The notes under the pieces are model-generated. The model worked only from the letters and a program-made list of their open reading frames with translations, was not told the DNA's origin and searched no databases. The translations under genes and the position numbers were made by a program. Positions 1 through 6,050 of a DNA stretch of 7,743 bases are shown here, in pieces; position 1 is the first letter of the stretch; every line of letters begins with the position of its first letter. This DNA is from Aquimarina sp. (GTDB lineage Bacteria; Bacteroidota; Bacteroidia; Flavobacteriales; Flavobacteriaceae). The stretch spans positions 1-7,743 of the forward strand of contig NZVW01000176.1 of assembly GCA_002697475.1 (NCBI GenBank), written 5' to 3'.

Positions 1-380
1 CTTAAAAAACAGGCATCACTTACCAGTTTAGAACCTCGACCATGATCTATATGCCGATCGTCTATCGCGTTACAAAAAACGATCTCTGGTTTATATTTTC
101 GTAGAATCTTTATAATTTCTAATTGGTGTTCTTTATCATTTGTAAAAAATCCATCGGCAAAACTTAGGTTTTCGCGAACATGCACTCCTAAAATTTTAGC
201 AGCATCGATAGCTTCCTTATCCCTTATTTCTGCAGTGCCCCGTGTGCCTAATTCTCCACGTGTTAAATCTAAAATCCCTACTTTCTTACCACGATCTATC
301 TCTTTGGCCAAAGTGGCAGAACAACTTAATTCTACATCATCTGGATGTGCTCCCACGGCCAAAATATCTAACTTCATCAT
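1..380 (-). CDS. bshB1: Bacillithiol biosynthesis deacetylase BshB1 (N-terminal part, cut by window edge)
   Basis: A zinc-dependent LmbE/PIG-L family deacetylase. In the known pathway it removes the acetyl group from GlcNAc-malate to give GlcN-malate, the second cytoplasmic step of bacillithiol synthesis (BshA, BshB, BshC). I translated 126 codons by hand; the family is about 235-240 residues, so roughly the C-terminal half lies outside the window. Visible marks are the zinc and catalytic motif AHPDDVE at residues 11-17, the block LTRGELGTRGTAEIRD at 39-54, which is typical of BshB1 rather than of general LmbE proteins, ENLSFADGFF at 70-79, and the second metal-site segment DDRHIDHGR at 107-115. 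The start is one of two adjacent ATG codons (380 or 377). No Shine-Dalgarno is present, only an A-rich leader. It lies 45 bp downstream of the PLP enzyme on the same strand, with a hairpin between them. That pairing makes sense because BshC later adds cysteine to this product. Confidence 0.93.
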   Translation of the reverse strand, partial: MMKLDILAVGAHPDDVELSCSATLAKEIDRGKKVGILDLTRGELGTRGTAEIRDKEAIDAAKILGVHVRENLSFADGFFTNDKEHQLEIIKILRKYKPEIVFCNAIDDRHIDHGRGSKLVSDACFL

Positions 381-400
381 TTTTCTATTTCAAATATTGC

Positions 401-421
401 AATTGGGGTATTCCCCCAATT
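401..421 (-). other. Perfect hairpin between the PLP enzyme gene and bshB1
   Basis: An 8-bp perfect inverted repeat (AATTGGGG / CCCCAATT) with a 5-nt loop occupies the short gap between the two minus-strand genes. Read on the minus strand it starts 5 nt after the PLP enzyme stop codon and is followed by GCAATATTTG, not by a T-run, so it is not a classic intrinsic terminator in that direction. On the plus strand it is followed by a T-rich stretch, but no plus-strand gene needs ending here. It could be a weak attenuator, an mRNA 3'-end stabiliser or a processing site within an operon. Only the structure is certain. Confidence 0.5.
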
Positions 422-425
422 ATTT

Positions 426-1583
426 TTAATTTTCACTCATAGCTTTTAAAGCCTGCTCTATATCTGCTATCAAATCTTCTGGTTCTTCTATTCCCACAGA
501 AAATCTTAACAATCCGTCTTTGATGCCTTGCTTTGCTCTCTCTTCAGGAGTTAACAAACCATGAGAAGTTTTTGATGGAGAAAGAATAGTACTTTCTACT
601 CCCGCTAAACTCATCGAAGATTTTATCAATTGTAATTTTTTCTGAAATTCGTCGGCGTTTAAACCTTCTATAAGTTCAAAAGACAGCATTCCTCCAAAAC
701 CATTCATCTGAGCTTTTGCCAGTTCATGTTCAGGATGCGATGTTAAACCCGGATAATATACTTTGGCTACCTTATTATTTGCATATAGATATTCGGCAAG
801 GACCTGTGCATTTTCGTTTTGCGCTTTTACCCTTAGCCCCATCGTCTTTAAACTGCGCTCTAAAAGCCAAACCGTATAATCACTTAAATTTCCGCCCAGA
901 TTTTTGGCCATCTGGAATACCGTATTAATTTTATCTTCAGAAGAAATTACCACTCCGGCAAGAATATCACTATGTCCTCCAAGATATTTCGTGGCGGAAT
1001 GTAATACGATGTCAATACCTAAATCTATAGGATTTTGATTGACCGGAGAAGCAAATGTATTGTCAATCATAGTTATGATGCCTTTCGCTTTAGCGAGGTC
1101 GGCAATAGCTTTTATATCGGTAATGGTTAATAATGGATTGGAAGGTGTTTCTATATAAATAACTTTAGTGTTATCTTTAATCTTATCCAGAAATCCTTCA
1201 GGTTCCTGACTATCTACATAGGAGTATTTAATATTATGCTTTTCAAATTCTTCATTGACTAAATTAGCAGTACCTCCGTAGATGGTTCTTTGAAGAACAA
1301 TATGATCACCACCGTTAAGAAAGGCAAATAAAGCCGTACTTATAGCCGCCATACCACTTCCAAAAATTAATGAAGACTCTGCATTTTCTAATAGTGCAAT
1401 TTTTTTGCACAAAGCCTCTTGGTTCGGGGTGTTAAAATATCTAGGATATCTTTTGATGTCTACATCTTCAAATGCGTAGGAGGTGGATAAGTATATGGGT
1501 GATATGGCACCTTTAAATTGTTTATCTTCTATTTCACCTGCGTGAGTACAAATAGTATTAAAACCTATTTCTTTTGATTTCAT
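426..1583 (-). CDS. Trans-sulfuration family PLP enzyme (cystathionine gamma-synthase / gamma-lyase type)
   Basis: A fold-type I PLP enzyme of the Cys/Met metabolism family, cytoplasmic and normally tetrameric. At 385 residues it matches cystathionine gamma-synthase, gamma-lyase and beta-lyase (380-400) better than the longer O-acetylhomoserine sulfhydrylases (about 430). Visible landmarks are the Y46-x-R48 pair in YPRYFNTPN, which supplies the neighbouring subunit's phosphate contact, the phosphate-binding turn FGSGMAA at 74-80, the ring-stacking Tyr102 in RTIYGGT, Asp174 in IDNTFASP, the Schiff-base Lys199 in HSATKYLGGHSD, the GVES segment around 328-331, and the substrate carboxylate Arg360 in LRFSVGIEEPEDL. 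All catalytic positions appear intact. Sequence alone does not say whether it builds cystathionine toward methionine or breaks it toward cysteine, so no symbol is given. It lies 92 bp downstream of the kinase gene and 45 bp upstream of bshB1, which favours a role in thiol supply. ATG start with no Shine-Dalgarno. Confidence 0.9.
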   Translation of the reverse strand: MKSKEIGFNTICTHAGEIEDKQFKGAISPIYLSTSYAFEDVDIKRYPRYFNTPNQEALCKKIALLENAESSLIFGSGMAAISTALFAFLNGGDHIVLQRTIYGGTANLVNEEFEKHNIKYSYVDSQEPEGFLDKIKDNTKVIYIETPSNPLLTITDIKAIADLAKAKGIITMIDNTFASPVNQNPIDLGIDIVLHSATKYLGGHSDILAGVVISSEDKINTVFQMAKNLGGNLSDYTVWLLERSLKTMGLRVKAQNENAQVLAEYLYANNKVAKVYYPGLTSHPEHELAKAQMNGFGGMLSFELIEGLNADEFQKKLQLIKSSMSLAGVESTILSPSKTSHGLLTPEERAKQGIKDGLLRFSVGIEEPEDLIADIEQALKAMSEN

Positions 1584-1675
1584 AATGAATTTAAATCTTG
1601 CGATTAGTTAAAGCTTTAAATTTACTACAATCAAAGAAATTAAAAGGAGGGTTTTAGTAAATATTTAGGAAAGCA

Positions 1676-3913
1676 TTAAATCATTTTGACCTTCGAGATA
1701 TTTCTTATGATAGTCTGAAAAAACTGCTGAGTATCATAAGGTTTTATGATTACATCATTCATCCCCACTGCAGATGCTTGTATTCTGATCTCGTTTTCTT
1801 CTACAGCAGTAAGTGCTATTATAGGTAACTGAGAATTAAAGGTCCTAATAATCTTAGTGGCTTCAAGGCCATTTAGCTCTGGCATATTAATATCCATAAG
1901 AACCAAATCATAATCTCCAACTTTAACCTTATCAATAGCATCAGCTCCATTACCTGCTACATCACTACTGTATCCTTTCTTTTTGAGTATGTTTTGAGTT
2001 ACTATCTGATTGATTTTGTTGTCATCAACAATAAGTATATTAAAGTTTGAAGTTCCTATGTTAAGAGTTTCTCCAGAGTGCAGGTGTACTTCTTCGTCTT
2101 TAATTGCTTTTTCGTATTTTATATCAAAATAGAATTCAGAACCTACACCAACTTCACTATCAATATAAATTTCACTATTATGAAGGTGGATAAGCTTCCT
2201 TACAATTGCTAAGCCTAATCCTGTACCCTCATACTCCTGATTTTCATTTTTAACTTGTGCAAAGCTGTCAAATATCTCTTTTTGTTTACTTTTAGGTATT
2301 CCTATTCCATCATCTTTTACTATAAACCTGAGGTTATACAGACCTGCATTGCAGGATAAGCATTTAACCTTGATCCAGATATTTCCATCTCTGGTAAACT
2401 TAAGAGCATTACCTACCAGATTAATAAGTATCTGTGATAAACGTACAGAATCACCCATTAAAGAACTGTCTACAGCATCATCAATTTCAATGTGTACCTT
2501 ATTGTTATTACTTTTTTGCTTTGTATGAAGTGAATTAGCGATGCCTTCTACCAGCATTCTAATATCAAAAGAAACTTTTTCAAGTTTAACTTCGTTAGTT
2601 TCTATTTTGCTTAATTGCAAAACATCATTTATAAGCGCCAATAGATAATCACCAGAAAATTTTAAAGATTCCAGGTATTCGTTTTTCTTTTTGGTTTCCG
2701 GATTTTCCATGAGTAAGGAGGTTAATCCAATAACTCCATAAAGAGGTGTTCTTAATTCGTGGCTGACCGTAGATATAAATTGAGATTTCAGAGTTGATAC
2801 CTGTTCTGCTGTTTCTTTAGCGTTGAGTAACTCTTTATTCTTGTCAATTAAAACCTGATTAAGTATTTTCTTTTGTAGATTATTTTTGTAGCTACTAATT
2901 AAAAAAGCGAGTGAAATTAATATGATTACAATACCTAGGATTATACTAATACGCCATTTTATTTCTTCACTTTCTTTGAGATCCAGATCCTCTTCCATTT
3001 TTTCAGCTTGTTTCTTGTATTGATCAACATCAAACTTGATACTGGCTTTTTGAAGGTCTACCTCTTTTTTAATTTTCTGTGCTTCAGAATTGTATCGGGT
3101 ATAGTCATCTAAATATTCGTATGCATTTCTGAAATCAGTAATGGCATAGCTCAAGTTAGATTTTATTTTATAGGCATCGGCTAATTCTTGATAAAAACAG
3201 TATTTAAGATCAGAATTGTTTTTGTCATTTTTAACCTCACTCTTTGATATTATGATAGCTTCATTTAACTTTTGATTGGCATCGTCAAATTTATCAGTTT
3301 GGTAGTAGTATGTACCTAATAAAACATCTAATTTCACTCTTGCTACAGGTTGCGAATTTTCTGAAAGAAGACGTTGAGCCGGTGATAACTTTTTATACGC
3401 TTCTTTATAATTACCCTGATCTATATAATATTTACTAAGGTTTAACAAAGGTCTTAACATTCTCAAAGTATCCTTTTGCATGGCAGCATACTGATAGGAT
3501 TTTTGAAAATCTTCCAGAGCTTTTTCAACTAATTCTTTCTTTTTAAGTTTTACCCTACCGGCGTTATTTAATGCATCAGCTTCAAGGTTTCTAAGCTTAG
3601 AGCTGCCGGCAAGAATGATAGCATGATTATATTCGGTAATTGCCTTATCTATCTCATCATTCATCTCATAGATTTTTCCTTTTAGGTTAGATACGAGAGA
3701 TAAACTTTTGTCATCATTGTTAAACTGAGCACCTTGATTAGCATAATCTAAAATCTCAAGAGCCTCATCATATTTATATTCGTCAAGTAGGCTTTCTGCT
3801 TCTTTAATAAACTTTTCTATATCATCTGCTGTGAGATTAGACTGTGACAGAGCTTCGTTACATGGGTAAAGAAAACTATAAAGTATTGATATGTAAACGA
3901 AAAGCTTCCTCAA
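1676..3913 (-). CDS. Hybrid sensor histidine kinase with TPR-type sensor region and C-terminal receiver
   Basis: A two-component hybrid kinase of about 745 residues. Order: signal peptide 1-23 (n-region MRKLF, hydrophobic core, likely cleavage ALS|Q); helical TPR-like region about 25-290, presumably extracytoplasmic; coiled coil about 290-318; membrane helix 320-342; HisKA with phospho-acceptor His385 in SHELRTP; HATPase with N-box N498/N502, DDGIGIP at 534-540 and EGTGLGLA at 562-569; receiver with D630/D631, phospho-acceptor Asp674 in LMDINMP, Thr702 and Lys724. There is no DNA-binding domain, so output must pass to another protein. The reading frame stays open up to a TTG at 3955, but that codon lies inside the promoter box TAATTTTG. 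The TTG at 3913 gives a textbook signal peptide and about 30 nt of leader, so I prefer it. A CxxC (C518, C521) lies in the ATPase domain. The signal is unknown. Confidence 0.9.
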   Translation of the reverse strand: MRKLFVYISILYSFLYPCNEALSQSNLTADDIEKFIKEAESLLDEYKYDEALEILDYANQGAQFNNDDKSLSLVSNLKGKIYEMNDEIDKAITEYNHAIILAGSSKLRNLEADALNNAGRVKLKKKELVEKALEDFQKSYQYAAMQKDTLRMLRPLLNLSKYYIDQGNYKEAYKKLSPAQRLLSENSQPVARVKLDVLLGTYYYQTDKFDDANQKLNEAIIISKSEVKNDKNNSDLKYCFYQELADAYKIKSNLSYAITDFRNAYEYLDDYTRYNSEAQKIKKEVDLQKASIKFDVDQYKKQAEKMEEDLDLKESEEIKWRISIILGIVIILISLAFLISSYKNNLQKKILNQVLIDKNKELLNAKETAEQVSTLKSQFISTVSHELRTPLYGVIGLTSLLMENPETKKKNEYLESLKFSGDYLLALINDVLQLSKIETNEVKLEKVSFDIRMLVEGIANSLHTKQKSNNNKVHIEIDDAVDSSLMGDSVRLSQILINLVGNALKFTRDGNIWIKVKCLSCNAGLYNLRFIVKDDGIGIPKSKQKEIFDSFAQVKNENQEYEGTGLGLAIVRKLIHLHNSEIYIDSEVGVGSEFYFDIKYEKAIKDEEVHLHSGETLNIGTSNFNILIVDDNKINQIVTQNILKKKGYSSDVAGNGADAIDKVKVGDYDLVLMDINMPELNGLEATKIIRTFNSQLPIIALTAVEENEIRIQASAVGMNDVIIKPYDTQQFFQTIIRNISKVKMI

Positions 3914-3952
3914 ACTTGAAAGATTTAGTGCTGAATTAATACAACGAAAATA

Positions 3953-3960
3953 CAAAATTA
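3953..3960 (-). promoter_or_regulatory. Bacteroidota-type -7 promoter box for the histidine kinase
   Basis: On the minus strand this reads TAATTTTG, an exact match to TAnnTTTG, the -7 element used by the Bacteroidota primary sigma factor. Transcription would begin near 3946, leaving about 30 nt before the preferred TTG start at 3913. The nearest upstream TTG is 26 bp away, outside the usual 17-23 bp spacing, so there is no good -33 element. This suggests weak or activator-dependent transcription. Confidence 0.55.
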
Positions 3961-3971
3961 GATGATTAGTT

Positions 3972-4005
3972 GTGTAAATTATCCTTCAAAAAGTGTAATT
4001 AATCC
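3972..4005. repeat. Phased direct repeats upstream of the kinase promoter (possible operator)
   Basis: Two 13-bp direct repeats, GTGTAAATTATCC (3972-3984) and GTGTAATTAATCC (3993-4005), agree at 11 of 13 positions. Their starts are 21 bp apart, two helical turns. A third shorter copy, GTGTA, starts at 4013, 20 bp further on. The first repeat lies where the missing -33 element of the kinase promoter would be. This is the geometry of tandem binding sites for an activator such as a response regulator, but the binding protein is unknown and chance similarity in AT-rich DNA is possible. Confidence 0.4.
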
Positions 4006-4130
4006 GTAATTTGTGTAGGGTTTTTTTGGTTTTTGTAAGAATTTAATACGACGATTTTATGGTATTATTAAAAACTATATGAATATAAGAAATTAAAATT
4101 ATACAGTTTTAGATATCGATTAACCTCTTG

Positions 4131-4138
4131 TATATTTG
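4131..4138 (+). promoter_or_regulatory. Bacteroidota-type -7 promoter box for the peroxiredoxin gene
   Basis: TATATTTG matches TAnnTTTG exactly and lies 42 bp upstream of the ATG at 4181, so transcription should start near 4145 with a leader of about 36 nt. At the standard 19-bp spacing the -33 position reads TTA rather than TTG (4109-4111), a partial match. The longest open frame would begin at the TTG inside this box, which cannot be a translation start if the box is the promoter. Confidence 0.6.
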
Positions 4139-4180
4139 CATCGTCAAAAAACAATTTTACGAATAATTAAAACTAAAAGA

Positions 4181-4819
4181 ATGGCATTTGTAGGTAAAAA
4201 ATTTCCAAATTTAAATGTAGACGCTATGAACGAAATGGGCGATACGTTTAAACTTAATGTATTAGAAGAAGCAAAAAATAACAACAAAAAAGTTTTGCTT
4301 TTCTGGTATCCGAAAGACTTCACATTTGTATGTCCTACTGAGTTACATGCTTTTCAAGAAGCTTTAGCTGAGTTTGAAAAAAGGAATACTATTGTAATAG
4401 GAGCATCTTGTGATACCCCAGAGGTACATTTTGCTTGGTTAAACACTTCAAAGGATAACGGAGGTATAGAAGGAGTAACTTATCCAATACTTGCTGATTC
4501 AAACAGAAATCTTTCCAGTACACTGGGGATTTTAGATATCACTAACGAAACTTACAATGAGGAAACTGGTGTTGTTACTGTTGAAGGTGATAACGTAACA
4601 TATAGAGCTACATACTTAATTGATGAAGAAGGAACGGTTTTTCACGAAGGTATCAATCATATGCCGGTAGGGAGAAACGTTGCAGAGTTTTTGAGATTAA
4701 TTGATGCCTATACACACGTTCAGAAAAACGGTGAAGTTTGTCCTGCTAACTGGGAGGAAGGTAAAGAAGCTATGAATGCGAATAGAGAAGGAGTTGCTTC
4801 TTACTTAGCTTCTAACTAA
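4181..4819 (+). CDS. Typical 2-Cys peroxiredoxin (AhpC/Prx1 type)
   Basis: A cytoplasmic thiol peroxidase of 212 residues that reduces H2O2 and organic hydroperoxides. The peroxidatic site is P44-x3-T48-x2-C51 in YPKDFTFVCPTE, with the conserved Arg142 in TYRATYLID. The resolving cysteine is C187 in GEVCPANW, which forms the intersubunit disulfide. A further Cys77 lies in GASCDTPE, where many relatives have Val. Residues about 119-138 (DITNETYNEETG and following) look like an insertion relative to standard Prx1 proteins, explaining a length above E. coli AhpC (187). The chain ends in SYLASN, without a clear YF sensitivity motif. I chose the ATG at 4181 because the conserved AFVGKKFPNL start begins there and the frame upstream runs through the promoter. 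No AhpF reductase is present. A thioredoxin gene follows behind a terminator and is the plausible electron donor. Confidence 0.94.
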   Translation: MAFVGKKFPNLNVDAMNEMGDTFKLNVLEEAKNNNKKVLLFWYPKDFTFVCPTELHAFQEALAEFEKRNTIVIGASCDTPEVHFAWLNTSKDNGGIEGVTYPILADSNRNLSSTLGILDITNETYNEETGVVTVEGDNVTYRATYLIDEEGTVFHEGINHMPVGRNVAEFLRLIDAYTHVQKNGEVCPANWEEGKEAMNANREGVASYLASN

Positions 4820-4839
4820 AAGAATTTATAATAATATGT

Positions 4840-4866
4840 AACCCTCTGCGAAAGCAGGGGGTTTTT
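4840..4866 (+). terminator. Intrinsic terminator between peroxiredoxin and thioredoxin genes
   Basis: A 10-bp stem (4840-4849 with 4854-4863, including one T-G wobble) is closed by a GAAA tetraloop and followed by TTTTT (4862-4866, overlapping the base of the stem). It sits 20 nt after the peroxiredoxin stop and only 14 nt before the thioredoxin ATG. No promoter-like box fits between it and that ATG, so thioredoxin mRNA probably arises by read-through of this structure. Confidence 0.85.
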
Positions 4867-4880
4867 AAAATAAAAAAATA

Positions 4881-5195
4881 ATGATAACAGAATTGAATCA
4901 AGATAATCTTGCAGAAGTGGTAGATCAGAATGATACAGTTTTTGTGCAGTTTTCAGCGAGTTGGTGTGGTAATTGTAGAATTATGAAGCCTAAATTCAAG
5001 AAATTATCCACAGAAAATGAAAATGCAACGTTTGTCATAGTGGATGCCGAAAAATTTCCTGAATCAAGAAAATTAGCGACAGTAGATAATCTGCCAACCT
5101 TTGCTGCATTCAAAAAAGGAAATTTTGTAAATCAGGTACAGACAAATAAATTCGAAGTTCTAAAAGATCTAGTAGATGAAGTTACCAGTAATTAA
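4881..5195 (+). CDS. Thioredoxin-like protein with atypical WCGNC active site
   Basis: A small cytoplasmic thioredoxin-fold protein of 104 residues with no signal peptide. The redox motif is W28-C29-G30-N31-C32, with Asn in place of the usual Pro. The cis-proline is P72 in NLPTFAAF and the helix-kinking proline is P37 in MKPKF. Compared with E. coli TrxA, the buried Asp26 is replaced by Gln23 (VFVQFSASWC) and the conserved glycine near the C-terminus (Gly92) is missing from the NQVQTNKFEV region. These changes should alter redox potential and partner choice, so it may be a dedicated reductant rather than the general thioredoxin. Position behind the peroxiredoxin suggests that it recycles that enzyme; this is inference. 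Its last 20 bp overlap the next gene, implying translational coupling. The leader ATAAAAAAATA has no Shine-Dalgarno. Confidence 0.88.
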   Translation: MITELNQDNLAEVVDQNDTVFVQFSASWCGNCRIMKPKFKKLSTENENATFVIVDAEKFPESRKLATVDNLPTFAAFKKGNFVNQVQTNKFEVLKDLVDEVTSN

Positions 5196-5433
5196 GCACC
5201 TGACCAATTTTATAGAAGAAAATGATGAGGATTTCATCGTAGAAACCATAGAAACCCTTGAAGCTATAACAGAGGTAAGTTCATTAAAAGATGAAGAACT
5301 TGACGTTATTGGAGAATTGATTTCTAATCTATATGGAGCTTTAGAAGTTGATAAAATGATTAAAGAGGGAGTGTCTAAAAAGGAAGCTCTCAACAATTTT
5401 ATGCAGCGCGTACTAGGCTCTATAGACAAATAG
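5176..5433 (+). CDS. Small acidic helical protein, DUF6952-like, coupled to thioredoxin
   Basis: An 85-residue protein of unknown function. From memory it resembles the Bacteroidota family DUF6952, which I recall as commonly found beside a thioredoxin; I could not check this. The sequence is rich in Asp/Glu and Leu/Ile and predicts as several amphipathic helices (about 2-15, 17-33, 37-55 and 56-82). It has no cysteine, signal peptide or membrane segment, so it is not itself a thiol redox enzyme and is presumably cytoplasmic. Recognisable stretches are FIEENDEDFI near residue 12, DEELDVIGELI near 39 and KEALNNFM near 69. Its ATG lies inside the thioredoxin gene in another frame (20-bp overlap) and it ends just before a terminator, so it is made with the thioredoxin. 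A binding partner, adaptor or stability factor for the thioredoxin or peroxiredoxin is a reasonable guess only. Confidence 0.85.
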   Translation: MKLPVIKHLTNFIEENDEDFIVETIETLEAITEVSSLKDEELDVIGELISNLYGALEVDKMIKEGVSKKEALNNFMQRVLGSIDK

Positions 5434-5451
5434 TTTATAATATTGAATTTC

Positions 5452-5475
5452 ACCCTCTTATCAAAGAGGGTTTTT
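5452..5475 (+). terminator. Intrinsic terminator after the thioredoxin/DUF6952 pair
   Basis: An 8-bp perfect stem, ACCCTCTT (5452-5459) with AAGAGGGT (5464-5471), has a 4-nt ATCA loop and is followed by TTTTTATTTT. It lies 18 nt after the stop codon of the DUF6952-like gene. It closes the peroxiredoxin-thioredoxin transcription unit and separates it from tpx. Its stem resembles that of the terminator at 4840. Confidence 0.87.
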
Positions 5476-5498
5476 ATTTTGAGAAAACTTTATCATAA

Positions 5499-5523
5499 TT
5501 GCAATTAAAACTTAGTAATTTTA
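5499..5523 (+). promoter_or_regulatory. Possible weak promoter for tpx-dgkA
   Basis: TAATTTTA (5516-5523) is one base away from TAnnTTTG and lies 21 nt upstream of the tpx ATG. A TTG at 5499-5501 is only 14 bp upstream, shorter than usual. Some promoter is expected here because a strong terminator precedes tpx, but the match is poor. Confidence 0.3.
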
Positions 5524-5544
5524 ACACAAATCAAATTATTTAAA

Positions 5545-6045
5545 ATGGCAACAATTACTTTAAAGGGAAACGAAATACATACTAGCGGAACTTTACCCAA
5601 TGTTGGGGATAAGGCTCCTGATTTTGAATTTGTAAATACGGATTTATCTACTACCAAGTTATCTGATTATAAAGGAGAAAGGTTAGTTTTAAACATTTTC
5701 CCTTCAGTGGACACAGGTATATGTGCGGCTTCTGTAAGAGAATTCAACAAAAAGGCTTCTGAATTAGATAATACAAAAGTATTATGTATTTCAAGAGATT
5801 TGCCGTTTGCCCTAGATCGTTTTTGTGGAGCAGAGGGTTTAGAAAATGTAATTAATCATTCAGATTTCAGAACAGGAAAGTTTGGAAAGGATTATGGTCT
5901 GGAAATTACTGATGGACCATTGAAAGGCTTACATTCCAGAGTGGTTATTGTTGTGAATGAAGAAGGACAAATAATATACACAGAACAAGTACCTGAAATT
6001 GTTCAAGAGCCAGATTATACTGCTGCTATCAAGGCACTATCTTAG
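5545..6045 (+). CDS. tpx: Thiol peroxidase Tpx (atypical 2-Cys peroxiredoxin)
   Basis: A cytoplasmic peroxidase that reduces hydroperoxides, preferring alkyl hydroperoxides in the studied family members, using thioredoxin as reductant. The 166-residue length matches the family (about 165-168). The signature NIFPSVDTGICAASVREFN places the peroxidatic Cys at C60 with Thr57 of the active site. The resolving Cys is C94 in DRFCGAEGLENV, and the conserved catalytic Arg is R132 in LHSRVV. An extra Cys81 is present (VLCISRDLPFA). All key residues are intact. It starts with ATG after an A/T-rich leader and is followed after 5 bp by dgkA, with which it probably forms an operon. The thioredoxin encoded just upstream could reduce it, though the two are in separate transcription units. 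Confidence 0.97.
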   Translation: MATITLKGNEIHTSGTLPNVGDKAPDFEFVNTDLSTTKLSDYKGERLVLNIFPSVDTGICAASVREFNKKASELDNTKVLCISRDLPFALDRFCGAEGLENVINHSDFRTGKFGKDYGLEITDGPLKGLHSRVVIVVNEEGQIIYTEQVPEIVQEPDYTAAIKALS

Positions 6046-6050
6046 TTAAC

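Noticed and set aside
235..442. Two short plus-strand open frames
   Set aside because: Both are antisense to the clearly recognisable bshB1 N-terminus and show no protein family features.
716..928. 70-codon plus-strand open frame
   Set aside because: Antisense shadow inside the intact PLP enzyme gene.
1608..1619. 12-bp palindrome TTAAAGCTTTAA
   Set aside because: Short and AT-rich; palindromes of this kind are expected by chance in such DNA. No second copy was noticed.
1584..1675. Possible SAM-type riboswitch or promoter ahead of the PLP enzyme gene
   Set aside because: The 92-bp gap shows no convincing SAM-II-like pairing. The only box (TAAATTTA at 1617-1624) has no TTG at proper spacing. 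The gene may be read from the kinase transcript.
4021..4034. Two T-runs (T7 and T5) as a terminator or bent-DNA element
   Set aside because: No stem precedes them, and two runs about 8 bp apart are too few to argue for functional curvature.
4084..4103. PerR or OxyR-like operator before the peroxiredoxin gene
   Set aside because: TATAA and TTATA arms 10 bp apart do not match the PerR box, and no ATAG/CTAT OxyR pattern was found. The region is too AT-rich to give the match weight.
5169..5453. 94-codon open frame on the minus strand
   Set aside because: Antisense to the DUF6952-like gene, which has better coding character, coupling to thioredoxin and a correctly oriented terminator.
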